This document shows, piece after piece, positions 1 through 11,570 of a DNA stretch of 64,000 nucleotides; position 1 is the first letter of the stretch, and each line of letters begins with the position of its first letter. This stretch comes from Lumbricus rubellus (Eukaryota; Annelida; Clitellata; Crassiclitellata; Lumbricidae): the NCBI GenBank assembly GCA_945859605.1, contig OX243819.1, positions 2,514,754 through 2,578,753 of the forward strand. The letters run 5' to 3'. The position numbers and the translations under genes were made by a program. The notes under the pieces were generated by a model. That model was not told where the DNA came from and did no database searches. It saw only the letters and a program-made list of their open reading frames with translations.

Positions 1-1880
1 GGTTAAATAGGCACGTCTACCTATAACTTTGTACACAGACCCAACGATTGATCGATCGATCGATCTGTTGAATGATTGACTGACGGTTTGCTTGAGTGAT
101 TCATTGATTGAACGGAGTTGTCTACCGTGCTTATGTCAAAGTTGACGTTACAAAGTTGCGCGACGAAACTTGCTTGGTTACAGTCGAAAATTTGTTACAA
201 CGAAAGTAAAGAGAGATGAATGAATAGATAGTAATATGACTTCCAATGAGAAATGCATGCCAACAAAATGAATTGAATGAAGGAATATGTTGACTGTCAA
301 GAGTCATGTATTACCCTTGAATTCAGTAGATGCATTCTTGATGGCGATTGCATGCATGGATGAACCGACCACGACACTGTCATAGCGTTGGATCCTGACG
401 TTATCACAGCGGCGGTCGTTGGATGGAAAAATGAACGGATGAGTGGAGCAGAAGTGGCTGATGGTTGTACGGAGCAGAAGTGTCTGGTTGTTGTACAGAC
501 ATTGAAGAGCGGTTGGATGGTCCGGTATAGAAGACATGCGAAGATGGCGATGATGGTGATGACCAGCATCGGGCATCTGGCTGTCTAACGAAAGTTGAAG
601 TGCAACGACAGCTGCGCAGAAGACTTGATGCGTTGATTGATCATCTTCTGTGCCGTAGCAGACCCATCGAGCTTTGATCTCGGTGCTGGCGTAGCAGCAG
701 CGTCTTTAGAAGTGGAGAATGGAAGTTCGTTGATCGTAGCTTGGAGACTGATTTGTTTCTACTTCTAAGTTGATAGTGTTTTATTGCTTCGCTCCTTGAC
801 GATTGCACTATTTATTGACTAATTTTGCCGACGGTACTCTCATATGTGAAAGGTCCCGTTTTTATATTATTACTCACGTAGTTGCCTGTTGTTTCTGGAA
901 AATGTTTCGTGCAAAGTTCGATTCTTTATTCTGTGACTACTGTTGCAGGTTCGATTCCTCCTCGTCGTCGAGTCACTCGCTCTATCTATTACCGCTGGCT
1001 GGAGAGGTACTTGAGTTTCGTTCCGGTTCTATCACCATCTATAACGCCCTCCCTGTCTCTCTTGGGCGCTACGGTTCTTCTGTTCCTATACCGTCTTCAA
1101 ACCAATGGGAAACTAGCTATTTGAATTCAGATTGCCTTTATTTGGTTAAACAGTTCTTCACAGTAAAACGTATTCAGGGACCGATGATTAGTTCATTCTA
1201 CATTCTGTCTAATCGAGTCGACTGTCTTTAATGCTTAAGAGTTCTCGAATTAACATTCAAACGTTCTGTAAGATTCTATACTGCTTCGATCTCGTTCAGA
1301 GATTTTCACAAAGTTTTATTGTACTGCGATGTATCTACAGTACTACGATCTACCTCCGCAAGATCACTTGAGAAACAGCAAATCCCTTATATAGAATTTT
1401 ACAGAAGAGTTACAGAAACATAACTCTACAAATCCTATTGTAAAACAACATCAGTGCTATTCATCATATGCTTGCGTCTGTTTTAGTCTCATTCGTGTCC
1501 GTCTCTATTGCCTTCCAATCCTATGTACGCGACACAACGCCCTGACGTCACAGACATATCTTTAACGAATATATTTGGATGGGTGCGACCACTAAGTTCG
1601 ATTAGCCACGCACGCATCCATGTATCTTGCTTACTATGTCTAACTGTTGTTACCGTTCTTCTTAGTCTCTGCGACCTACTGTCTTTCTCTCTTTGTCTTG
1701 TCTTGCTCTGTCCGTACGTTCAAGGTACTACCCTTCTAAATTTAGCTTGTTTTGCGGTCGCTCTGCCACAACAGGCCTGGTTTGCGTGCCCTCCTTATGT
1801 CTATGTCTTAATCCTCTTCATTGTTTGCCTTGTGTCCGTCTCACCTTGACTCTCACTTCAAGGTTTTCCCTGGGCCCTTA
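1..1880. other. Leading intergenic or intronic stretch, no gene recognised
   Basis: I see no convincing exon here. A short GATC run lies at 51-66. The longest open stretch (803-1231, +) has no recognisable domain, no splice context and a serine/leucine-rich composition, so it is not called. The 5' exons (signal peptide) of the Ig gene that starts at 2811 in phase 1 could be here or left of the window; I could not identify one. Confidence 0.5.
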
Positions 1881-2164
1881 TACATACATAGATACATACA
1901 CACATACATACATACATACGTACATACATACATACATACACACATACATACATACATACATACATACATACATACATACATACATACATACATACATACA
2001 TACATACATACATACATACATACATACATACATACATACATACATACATACATACATACATACATACATACATACATACATACATACATACATACATACA
2101 TACATACATACATACATACATACATACATACATACATACATACATACATACATACATACATACA
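1881..2164. repeat. (CATA)n microsatellite
   Basis: About 280 bp of near-perfect tetranucleotide CATA/TACA repeat with a few CACA and CGTA variants near its left end. Long open frames through it (alternating Tyr-Ile-His-Thr or Met-Tyr-Val-Cys) are artefacts of the repeat. Confidence 0.97.
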
Positions 2165-2208
2165 AATGTCATACATGCACTTCACAATTTAGCACTCTAG
2201 TCGACTCT

Positions 2209-2560
2209 AGCACGGCAAAAAGGACAGCTTTGAGCTTAATACCAGTAAGACCCCAGGAAGCAGACGTGCCTCCTGTGGGAGCTCATACCAGACAATTGTG
2301 CTCATCACAGAAATTCGTGTGAATGGAACCAGAGCGTTCCCTTCTGTGCGGAATGGAAAGGGCGATGACATTGGGTATGCATGTACAATTGTGCATAATT
2401 ATCATAGGAGCAACAGATCGCTCGGAAGTAGTCTGGGGCAATAATATTCCAGGCTGACATTGCATAACCAGAGCAGCGATCCTATATTCAATGCGCTGCC
2501 GACCGGAGTTATTTCTTTGTCCCGCGATTAAGGACAACCTTGGTCCAAGCTATTCCATTT
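2209..2560 (-). mobile_element. CR1/L2-like LINE fragment (end of reverse transcriptase)
   Basis: The minus strand encodes a stretch around 2400-2510 with RQRIEYRIAALV, matching the 'LPv..RI.yKIa.L' block near the C-terminus of CR1/L2-type LINE polyproteins. The same block is seen at 60.06 kb in this window. Frames are broken, so this is a dead 5'-truncated copy. Boundaries are approximate. Confidence 0.5.
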
Positions 2561-2810
2561 ACTACCAGTGGGCCTCCTTCTGCAATGCCCTTCCTCCTTT
2601 CCATTCTTTCTATAATATCTGTTGTTTTACCTATTTCCTCAAAAACCTGTTTATTCTCTCGGGGTAAACTCAGCTCTGAAAGTTCTACCGAATGGTTACC
2701 ACTGTGAGCTGCGCTATCTGAGTTGCAAGTCACATTTAGTACAATGATATTGTCGTAATAGGCCTACAAGTGATTTTGTTAGTTATAATAATTATTGTGT
2801 GTGACCGTAG

Positions 2811-3146
2811 GTCAGATCGTATCCGTCTACCCTCCGAGCATCGGTGTTCAAATTGGAGAAGAGAACGTCCTCCTCGACTGCAACGTCACCGGTCTGTCGG
2901 TCAACACCTACATCATGTGGATCTACTATCCACCGTGGGCGACAACTGGATTTTCCATCTACTCCACCGTCGACAGCATCAACAGAGACCCAACCAACTT
3001 CACCATTCACCATTCGACGGTGGGGGCTGACACACAATCTCTTGAGCTGGTCATCAACACGGTCAAGCGGGAACTGGCCACTCAGTATGTGTGCCATCTC
3101 ACGCCCATTATTGGCTTTTCAAAGACCGCTCATGTCGTCGCATTAG
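2811..3146 (+). CDS. Ig domain 1 exon (phase 1-1)
   Basis: A single symmetric exon encodes a complete Ig fold. It starts with VSVYPPSIGVQIGEE, has the first cysteine in LLDCNVTG, the core tryptophan in YIMWIYY and the second cysteine in ATQYVCHL. The acceptor is ...GACCGTAG and the donor GTGAGT. Symmetric 1-1 exons are the classical shuffled unit for Ig domains. Confidence 0.82.
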   Translation, partial: VRSYPSTLRASVFKLEKRTSSSTATSPVCRSTPTSCGSTIHRGRQLDFPSTPPSTASTETQPTSPFTIRRWGLTHNLLSWSSTRSSGNWPLSMCAISRPLLAFQRPLMSSH

Positions 3147-6100
3147 GTGAGTCTCATATTTGGTTTTTAAGATAAAGTTACAGGCATGACAATACAGCCT
3201 GAAGATTGAAGAAGCGTTTGATAAAGGTAATGCTAAGCAGGACAATTTAAGATTAGGCAAAGCTATAGACTGCAGAGCAAATTCATATATAAGAATCGCT
3301 AACTTGTGACTGTTAGGTCGGTTCATAAACTGACAATTATGGAATTTATATAACATATGTTAAAGATAACTTTTTTGATAACTGGAACTCCTTATATGCA
3401 CTGTCATGCAGGTCTTAGTAAAGTGCGTCTGTCAATCTTGCCATTGGTCTTGTATTCCGCTGCCAGACTGATCGCAAATCTTATAACTCGACCGTGATGA
3501 CAATCGAATTGCATTGGTTTCCTTTTGAATTGGATCGTGTCCATATATTCAGGCTGACATTTTGGCGGGTGTCTTACCCACGTTGGTTTCCTGGATGTGC
3601 TCACTCTGGGAGTTGCTCTCAAAGTCAGTACTGCTGAAGGAGCTTCATAAAATTAATGTCCATTTATAAAACTATGCACTAGAGCAAATGACTTCTTTGG
3701 CATCAAATATAGCTGGGGGTGCAGACTTTGATTTATATAGACTTGGGGTCTGCAATGATGTCTTTACTTTGCCTTCCTAAGAAAGACTGAAAGGCTGGAC
3801 TCCCAAAACCACCAGGTGGTTGAGCCGTGGTTATCACCTTTATAAGTGAACGTCGTTATTTATTTTCTCACAAGTAGGCCTATGTGTGGTATTGGGTCTG
3901 CGTCTGCCGTCCGATACATTTCAACAACTAGAAACCCTCTGGTCAATGCAGACCAGCGGTCATGCACTTTCACAAGATGCACTAGAAAGATCGCCAATGC
4001 ATGTAGCCTACGTGTGATCACCTTCGTTTATGACTTCATCTGTTCGTTCATTTATTTATCCACAGATCCGATCGAATGTCCGGGTGACATTGTTGAATAC
4101 GATGAGGGAAGCGAAGCAAACCTTTCTTGCAGTGTTAACTTCTATGATTCGACGCTGACGTACTTTCCGGGTATCATGTGGTACAGAGACGGGCAAACCA
4201 TTTCCGGAGTCTATGTGATCGCGGAATCCAATAACAGAAGAACGTAGGTTCAGCAACCGATGGTTTGTGACTTTTTGTCACTGCATGTTCTTCGCCGATA
4301 GAATAATGCAACTCATGGCCTCATGTCGATTTGGATTCAAAATCAATAGGCCCTATAATATATAATATTTCAGTTTCTATTGATATAGTCTGGCGCAACC
4401 TCAAGAAATAACTAGAGGCTCTAGCTACAATTTAGCCTACAATACTGGATCAAGACTCTTCTATTTCATATCAGTTCCTTCTATTTAGGATATCGTGGGA
4501 AAGTTCCAAAGAAATTAAATCTAATTGGATCCAGTTCCGAAAAACTTATGAAATAGTCTCATGTTGATCACTAGGCTAAAAGCTTAGTCTGACTTGTTTA
4601 GTCGAACCAAAGTCTTTGACCTTGTTTGGCTAGCTTAGCTTAGTCTCCTCGTAACAGATCTTCACGATTAATATATTTTGTAATGTATCACACCGTATCA
4701 TTGTTGCTCCTGTCACGCGTGATATCTGCAGCGCCTTGACAATTAATCGACTGTCATTTAGTGTCAGATTGACAAAGAACGTGACGTCAGTTGATGACGA
4801 TCAAAAGTTCGATTGCATCGTTGACTTCTACAATTCGAATCCAGATTACACAGACAACTGCTCGACTCTATTCTACGTCAGACGTAAGAACCACGCCAAA
4901 TAGTCAACTCTCATGTGGCTCTTTTGTCGTTACCCTATTGTGTTGCTGGTTGTATTGTGCTCCTGGTGTGTATGATGTGCTGTCGGTTTGTGTGGCACTG
5001 TTGCTAACTGTTGGTGATGTGCTTCTGATTGTCTGGTTTTCTATAAAATGCACGTGTGTTCATGCGCTGTTCTACAAATAGGCCTGTTGTTGAACTGGCT
5101 GAATATAATGCACTTAAAATGAATGTGCTACAAAATTTCTCATTTTCCGAAATTATAGTTATTTTATGGTTTCGTATTTTTCCAGACATGATGCTTGTTT
5201 TTAAATGCAACCTAATGTACCACTAAGGCAAACACCATTACTTCAATTGTTGAATACTAGGCTACTTAGAAAACCACAATAAAAGCACCAGTATGGATGC
5301 TACGACTTTGGTAAATGAGAGTTGTACAGTTTGAAATTTTGTCTCACATTGCTATACCATGCAAAGGACAGAAAAATTCGATTCTAATTGACACAACGTT
5401 CATTAGGACTAGGCTACTTATACTTTGGTAAAGAGATGCTGCAATCCAGAACTGCATTAATTAACGGATGCGCTGATGGTCTAATAAGTCAAAACGCAGA
5501 ATTTCTCATTTTCTTCCGTGTATTCTTACATGTATATCATTAATGTATTGAAACTTTTTATGCCATAAAGTAGTAGGTAAGCAATAGGTGCGGTATCTGT
5601 TTTTCGATGGAGGGCCTCTCTTGCCCGCATATGCAGACGTTAATCAAATGATTAATGACTGAATTTGATTGACAGGTGATCGAATAGAGGAAACTGAATT
5701 CAATACAATTTTGATTGACAGATAATGTTAGCGAGATCAGTTTCTATCCACCATCCAGTGCTGAAGCTCCAACTAACATTGCAGTTGGAGAGGTCATCAA
5801 TTGCAAGGCGAATGGAAGACCGGCTCCATCGATCATATGGTAAGAGACGTTGCTGTACACTACGTTTGTTTGTTTCTCCAGCTAGGTGGCAGTATAGAGC
5901 ATTGGATAAGACGCTGGCGTAGATAGCAAGAGGTAACGAGTTCGAGCCACAGTTGGGCGGACATGCTTTGTGGGCTGTTATTAACGCCGTGTAGTGCAGG
6001 CTGTCTGTTCAGTTTAATATTATTAAGTTTGATGTTAATTAAAATTACTGCAAACTCACATAATTTTGTAAAGTGTAGTGCCTTTGCAGGCGCTCAACTA

Positions 6101-8692
6101 AAGAAAAAGTATTAGGCTAATTGTTATTATAACAACAGATATCCAAATTGTCCATTTGCGTGTGGGATTCAAAACTTGGCGTTTAAATAATGACTTCGTG
6201 GATTGAAATCTCGTGGTGTAAAAATTTTTCAAAGGCAAAACAGTTGAGGACCTTTTTTAGTCATCCAGGGCTGTGTTTGCCCGAAAACCAGACTTGCCCG
6301 AAAACCAGACTTGCCCGAAAACCAGACTTGCCCGAAATTTGGGGAGGCATTTGCTCCCCCTCCTAGACCCCGCCTCGTACGCCTATGCCCATCGGAAAGC
6401 TGAGCACTCTAGTACAGTGGTTCCCAACCTTTTTTAACTTTAGGGCCACATTTTATAAGTTGGAGGACACGAGGACACTTTTTCTAGTTGAAGGACGTCA
6501 GGGGCCTCAGGGCTAAAATTTAATTAACTAAAAGTATATAAAAACTTTTTATAATTGATTCAAAAGAGAATATTTATTGTTATTTACAAAGCCCTACCTG
6601 CACCTCACCGTGGTGAGAGGGTGAACAGCCAAGTAGGGGATAGCCCGGTGAGGCTATATGCCATCAGTGGTGAAGACTTCGGCGTCACGCGAGGTGGACA
6701 GGCTCACCGGGAACCCAGAAAGTGCTGGCCAACGCAGGAGGCAGGTGTTGGAAGGACACCTCAGACCGGATGAGGCCAAAATGGCCCAACGATCTCCTTA
6801 CCCTACCAGGAGAGGACTGGTCACGGCATGGCAAGAGACCTAGAAACTCTAACAAAATGAACACGAAATAGGAGAAGTTTTGTTAGAGCCTCATCGTCGG
6901 CGAATACTTGACGGAGGAGAAAGAAAGATAGACGTCAATAGGAAATAATTTGTAAATGAAAATAATAATATTATGTATTCTATCTTGTCAAATTTGTCAA
7001 CTTTTTCATATATTTTTGTTAATTCTTTTAGCAGTGAGGGCCATTGTTTTAGGCCTGGAGACCACTTTTGGCCCGAGAGCCAGGGGTTGGGAACCGCTGC
7101 ACTAATATATATGTTATTACGCTTCCATTCATAGGTATGATATCAATGGAAATTCGCAGTCAGATGGGAGCGAACTCATTGTGACTGAAGACATGAGAAC
7201 CTGGGTGCAGCCGATCACTCTCTACTGCACGGCAAGCAATACGATCGACAACGGGGTGACATTAGCGAAGGTTGAGAGCAACTACACATTCAATGGTTTG
7301 AACCACACGATATGATTACCTATCTAAAAGAGGCACCTAATCTTATACACAGTTTGTCTTGTATGTTTGCTTGTTCCTTTGTTAGATGAACACTGCCACA
7401 GTTTTGAAGCAATCGACCCCCAATCCTTCGCAGGGGGTAGGGGTTGGCCCTGGCCAGGTCATAGAGGGGGGTCGGCGATCTCGGCCAATTATCTTCGTGT
7501 TACATCGAAGTCAAAAACCAAAGCAGTAGATTTTTAGCCACCCCGGGCCAACCATTTTCATATCGCCCAACGGTGTTCTTACTACGTTGAACTGCCAGGC
7601 GACGCCACGCGCCACAGTCGTTTTAAGTCAATCAAAGCCCATTAGGATTTTTGCAGTCCACAAACCAGGAAGCAGATAAGTTGTGGAATTTTTTATGCTT
7701 TCAGCTTGTGCAGTACTAGGCCTACGAGAAATAATTTAGGGTGGGAGGAGGGTGGGAGAGAGGAGTGAGGGTGGGAGGTAGGGAGGATGGAAGGGAGGGG
7801 GAGGAAGGGAGGGACGGAGGGAGGGAGAAAGGGACGGAGGGAATGGGGTGAAATCAGGGTCGAGAAGTAGTGGATTGGTTGGGAGTGGGCTGAATCCTAA
7901 AATTCTCGGACAACGCCGGGCACCCCAACTAGTTTGTTAACATTTAAAAGAATGCTGCGATCTCATTTAGCCGTTGAAAAATAAAGTGTATGCTGATCAA
8001 CATTAATTATTGTCAATAATTAAGTCTGGTAGTTAAGGTTTAGTTAGGAGTCAATCTGTATGCCTTTAATACATTTATCTACGTGAATTGCAGTCAATGA
8101 ACCTGGTTTAGTTTCTGATCTGCCCGTATTTGTTTCATGGTAATTGGGGTCCCTCTCTCAGCAGAGTCGTTTTGAGGAGTTCTGTGACCCTAGGCACAAA
8201 CCCTAATCATAAACGTAACTATGAGTCTAATCTAGTCCCCTTCCGGGGGCGGGGGTAGTCAAGGTTTATGGGAACGGAGAACGAGTATTTGCCGTTCGAT
8301 CGCTGAGACGCGTATCGCCGAACAGGTACAAGAAATTTGCGAATTTTTACGAGAAAATTGATGTTTGGCCAAGGACTGTTCTGCTTTCTGGTAGGGCCCA
8401 GGCCTATAGGTTCGCACTTTATGACTTGAGCCTATGCTATAGCCTAGGTCTTACTAGTCTCCTTTCCATCAGTGTTCTGGAAACTGATCTCTTCCATCCT
8501 GCTTTTTCGTCGTTGAGCCGTTTGAACTTCTGATGATTCTTTTTGGAAAGGATTCATTTGAATTTCAAAACTAGACTCAAATCTCAACTCAAGGCAGCCT
8601 AATAATATTGAGATTGATAATTAATTGAAATTCAATTATTTGATCGGTGATTATTTCAGCGGTTGAAGCAACGTCGAACGGAACAGCAACTG
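2811..8692 (+). CDS. Immunoglobulin-superfamily surface protein, partial gene (six exons, three Ig domains)
   Basis: Six exons with consistent phases: 2811-3146 (1 to 1), 4066-4243 (1 to 2), 4768-4883 (2 to 1), 5722-5839 (1 to 2), 7135-7295 (2 to 1), 8660-8692 (1 to 1). Acceptors end in AG and donors are GTGAGT, GTAGGT, GTAAGA, GTAAGA, GTTTGA (weak) and GTAAGC. The join gives about 314 residues with three Cys-Trp-Cys Ig domains, several N-glycosylation sequons (NVT, NFT, NYT, NGT) and a Thr/Ser/Asn-rich linker. This is the extracellular part of a cell-surface or secreted receptor; its ligand cannot be read. The 5' end is missing (exon entered in phase 1). The 3' end may be the exon at 37718. 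Introns 3147-4065, 4244-4767 and 4884-5721 hold nothing I recognise; introns at 5840-7134 and 7296-8659 hold repeats listed separately. Confidence 0.8.
4066..4883 (+). CDS. Ig domain 2, split over two exons by a phase-2 intron
   Basis: Exon 4066-4243 carries DPIECPGDIVEYDEGSE, the first cysteine (NLSCSVNF) and the tryptophan (GIMWYRDGQ). Exon 4768-4883 carries the second half with the second cysteine (QKFDCIVDFYN). The codon split across 4243/4768 reads Thr. The acceptors are TTTATCCACAG and GTGTCAG; the donors GTAGGT and GTAAGA. The open frame on either side stops soon after each donor, which supports splicing. Confidence 0.78.
5722..7295 (+). CDS. Ig domain 3, split over two exons within the core Trp codon
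   Basis: Exon 5722-5839 contains SSAEAPTNIAVGEVINCKAN and ends inside the codon of the core tryptophan (TG|G). Exon 7135-7295 continues WYDINGNSQSDGSEL and supplies the second cysteine in ITLYCTASN. A Trp restored exactly across a 1.3-kb intron that holds transposons is strong evidence for the join. The donor after 7295 (GTTTGA) is weak. Confidence 0.8.
5878..6060 (+). mobile_element. tRNA-derived SINE-like element
   Basis: The segment has a pol III promoter-like layout: an A-box-like stretch (GGTGGCAGTATAGAGCATTG) about 5900 and a B-box-like GAGTTCGAGCC about 5940, spaced as in tRNA genes. Flanks do not fold into an obvious tRNA cloverleaf, so a degenerate SINE is likelier than a tRNA gene. 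It lies in the Ig-gene intron. Confidence 0.4.
6277..6337. repeat. 17-bp tandem repeat
   Basis: Three and a half head-to-tail copies of a 17-bp unit containing TTGCCCGAAAACCAGAC inside the Ig-gene intron. Confidence 0.9.
6415..7099. mobile_element. hAT-like nonautonomous transposon
   Basis: The left end CAGTGGTTCCCAACC and right end GGTTGGGAACCGCTG are inverted repeats of the CAGTGGTTC type seen in hAT elements. The flanking octamers CTCTAGTA and CACTAATA match at 6 of 8 positions and look like a decayed 8-bp target duplication. A GC-richer insert (about 6590-6950) with no clear coding capacity sits inside. Confidence 0.7.
7370..7932 (+). mobile_element. Helitron-like nonautonomous element, 3' terminus at CTAG
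   Basis: The right end has a GC-rich near-hairpin (CTCGGACAACGCCGGG) followed about 10 bases later by CTAG|T, the layout of Helitron 3' ends. The body includes a GGGA-rich purine tract (7740-7850). An inverted relative lies at 57098-57590, sharing the segment around CAATCCTTCGCAGGGGGT, the purine/pyrimidine tract and the CTAG end. The 5' boundary is approximate. Confidence 0.5.
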
Positions 8693-9019
8693 GTAAGCAG
8701 CTGTAAACAACTTTCCATTATAGTAGTGGCAAAACCATCTTTACGGTTTAGGGTGTTTGAACCCCCAATGAAATAATATAAAAATGAAATTAGACCTATG
8801 TATTATAGGCCTATGTTACTAACACTTGATGAAAGAACTAAAGAGTGATGTGATGATAATGTGAGATTTAAAAGAACTTTGAATATGAAGAAAGGTTGAG
8901 AAGAGATGGACTAACAACATTGGAGAAATGCAGGAAACGTGGAAACCTGATTGAAGTCTACAGTCAAGGATCTGGAATGGCATAAATTGCATAACAATAA
9001 CTGTACCAAAGTGTGTGAT
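7933..9019. other. Intron and intergenic sequence with one short exon
   Basis: Apart from the linker exon at 8660-8692 I see no gene or repeat I can name. The sequence is AT-rich without long open frames. Confidence 0.5.
8660..8692 (+). CDS. Short Ser/Thr/Asn linker exon of the Ig gene (phase 1-1)
   Basis: Acceptor TTATTTCAG, donor GTAAGC. It encodes AVEATSNGTAT, a likely O-glycosylated juxtamembrane stalk. Its phase accepts the preceding Ig-3 exon and would join in frame to the exon starting at 37718. Confidence 0.6.
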
Positions 9020-9584
9020 TGTCACGGTCACAGCATCTGGAAGCGAGTGGGTCGCGTAGTCCACCGCCGGCAGGCAAAGCACCTGGAGGCGAAGGGGTTG
9101 CTGGGATCGCGAACAACAGCCGAGAGCCCATCAACGCCTCCATGAAGAACCCGACGGACTCCCAAGAGGCGCCTTGTGAAGTTACGGCGAAGGGAGGACG
9201 ACCAGATGACATTGTGGTCAAATTGGACACGGACGGCTTGAGGCGACCACCCGACTGGGCGGGGGACCGTGAACGCCCGCTGCCCAGGGTCATTAAGGTA
9301 ACTGGCGTCATTATATATGACGATGTAGGCCATTAAACGGGAGGAGGCCCGGCAGAGACGCTGAACGACATCGACGAGCGGAGGCTGAGTTGACTTCAAC
9401 GAGCAACTTAGCAGAAGCGTGAAGTGACTATCTAACATTTCCGTCGTAGCCTTTCAGAACACACATTACATAACCTTTGCAAGTATTCGTCATTTTGTTA
9501 ATAAAACTGTTAAAAATACGTCCTCTGCACTGTGTAAACGTCACGGAAAGATTTGAACATACAGATCGGGTTAGGGTCGTGACA
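9020..9584 (+). repeat. 5' LTR
   Basis: 565 bp, bounded by the inverted heptamers TGTCACG and CGTGACA. It is alignable with 13196-14157 after removal of an insertion there. A TATATA stretch near 9310 and an AATAAA at 9500 are candidate LTR promoter and polyadenylation signals. Confidence 0.85.
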
Positions 9585-9589
9585 TTCAC

Positions 9590-9610
9590 TTGTGTCAGAA
9601 GTGGGATTTG
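9590..9610 (+). other. Putative primer-binding site
   Basis: TGTCAGAAGTGGGATTTGAG, six bases inside the left LTR, resembles the complement of the 3' arm of tRNA-Leu. The identification is from memory of tRNA consensus and was not searched. Confidence 0.5.
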
Positions 9611-9639
9611 AGTAAGTGTTGCCGGTACAGTCAGCGGCC

Positions 9640-10370
9640 AGCAGCCTTACGTGGACGGTGCGAGGACGAACGACTAGCGGACAGTCAACCGAGAATCGGG
9701 AGGACAAGTTGCAGTCAGCCAACGAGGACGAACCAATAGCGGACGAATAATGAACCGAGGATCGGGAGGACAAGCTGCAGACCGCCAACGAGGACGGACG
9801 AACAGCGGACGGTCAACCGAGGATCGGGAGGACAAGTTGCGGACAGCCAGCGAGGACGCCAAGTTGCAGTCAGCCAATGAGGACGGACGAACAGCGGACG
9901 GTCAACCGAGGATCGGGCGGCCAAGCTGCAGTCAGCCAACGAGGACGGACGAACAGCGGACGGTCAACCGAGGATCGGGAGGACAAGTTGCGAACAGCCA
10001 GCGAGGACGCCAAGTTGCAGTCACCCAATGAGGACGGACGAACAGCGGACGGTCAACCGAGGATCGGGCGGCCAAGCTGCAGTCAGCCAACGAGGACGGA
10101 CGAACAGCGGACGGTCAACCGAGGATCGGGAGGACAAGTTGTGGACAGCCAGCGAGGACGCCAAGTTGCAGTCAGCCTATGAGGACGGACGAACAGCGGA
10201 CGGTCAAGCGAGGATCGGGCGGCCAAGCTGCAGTCAGCTAACGAGGACGGACGAACAGCGGACGGTCAAGCGAGGATCGGGCGGCCAAGCTGCAGTCAGC
10301 TAACGAGGACGGACGAACAGCGGAGGGTCAACCGAGGATCGGGAGGATCAACCGGAATCCATCAGACGGA
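9640..10370 (+). repeat. 151-bp higher-order minisatellite (62 + 89 bp subunits)
   Basis: Units starting GAGGACGGACGAACAGCGGA alternate between a 62-bp form and an 89-bp form, giving a 151-bp period. Because 151 is not a multiple of three, open frames rotate from unit to unit; the overlapping Gly/Arg/Gln-rich frames are not evidence of a protein. A stray unit recurs at 11220-11330. Confidence 0.9.
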
Positions 10371-10547
10371 AGTCAAGCAAACGACAGACAAAAGGGTATA
10401 CATATAAGACTCTTACTTTGTTGGCTGGTTTCCTCTGTGCAATAGAGGGAGTGGCAATCACGGGTCGAGAGTTGGCTGCGGCAAAAACCTACTTCTATAA
10501 AAAAATATAGGCCTATGATCTGTACATTGTTTGGCTTGCATTGATAC

Positions 10548-11158
10548 GGTTCCACGACAACTGGTCTACCGACAACTCGTCTAACGACAACTCGTCTCCG
10601 GACAATTGGTCTAACGACAACTGGTCTACTGACGAATAGTATTGATGAAATAGAAGCTGGATTTACGAAAAACATTTTTTTGCTTAAATGGAAGCTGGAT
10701 TGATGATTTTCATTCATGTATTCCAACATGCACCCATTGCTACTGCAAATCTAAAAATACCTTCATCCAGCTTCTATTTCTCGTCTGTTATTTTAGTCAA
10801 TCCATCTTCTATTTCCTATATAAAAAATACCCTCATCCAGCTTCCATTACTTAAGCGGTTTTCTTATCAATCCAGCTTCCATTTCAGATCTAGAAATACC
10901 TTCATCCAGCTTTTATTTATCATACGTTATTTTCGTGAATCCAGCTTCCATTTCACCTGTAAAAGAACCATCATCCAGATTCCTTTTCTCTTGCGTTTTT
11001 TCATCAATCCAACCTCCATTTCACCTCTAAAAACTGTTATCCAGCTTCCATTTCTCAAGCCCTGGATAAGTTGTCAGTAGACCAGTTGTCGTTAGACTAA
11101 TTGTCCGGAGACCACTTGTCGTTAGACGAGTTGTCGGTAGACGAGTTGTCGTGACACC
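10548..11158. mobile_element. MITE with terminal inverted arrays of 15-bp repeats, 8-bp TSD
   Basis: The element is flanked by exact ATTGATAC direct repeats (10540-10547 and 11159-11166). Each terminus is about 95 bp and consists of six tandem variants of a ~15-bp unit (CGACAACTSGTCTAM); the two termini are inverted copies that begin GGTTCCACG and GGTGTCACG. The interior is made of degenerate ~45-bp units around ATCCAGCTTCCATTTC. There is no coding capacity. It is nested in the LTR element. Confidence 0.88.
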
Positions 11159-11570
11159 ATTGATACATGTACATTGCTTCCATATCGTATAGTGATTGAT
11201 TGGCTCGCTTTTGTGCCCGCTGAGGATCGGACGGCCAAGTTCCAGTCAGCCAACGAGGACGGACGGGCAGCGGACGGTCATCCGAGGATCGGGAGGATCA
11301 ACAGGAATCCATCAGACGGAATTTCAAGAAGACGACCAACAAAAGGGTAGGAAGGACTCTTGTACTTTGTTGGCTGGTTTCTGGTTTTTGTGTGTATTGA
11401 TACATTGATTCAATATCATAAATTATATGCTTAGTGATTGTTTGGCTCCCTTTTGTGTATTGTTTCATTCAGTGATTGATTTGTTAGCCTTTGGTGCATT
11501 GCACCTTTGCATCTACTTACTGACGTACATAGGCCAACTTTTTCTCTTCCTTTATCCTCTTCTAACAAAC

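Noticed and set aside
803..1231. 142-codon open frame (+)
   Set aside because: No domain, no splice signals in useful places, low-complexity Ser run; overlaps another frame of similar quality.
1693..2322. 209-codon Tyr-Ile-His-Thr-rich frame
   Set aside because: Translation of the CATA microsatellite.
5900..5970. tRNA gene
   Set aside because: A- and B-box-like motifs but no cloverleaf or acceptor pairing; called a SINE-like element.
9750..10303. Overlapping Gly/Arg/Gln frames
   Set aside because: They change frame with each 151-bp minisatellite unit.
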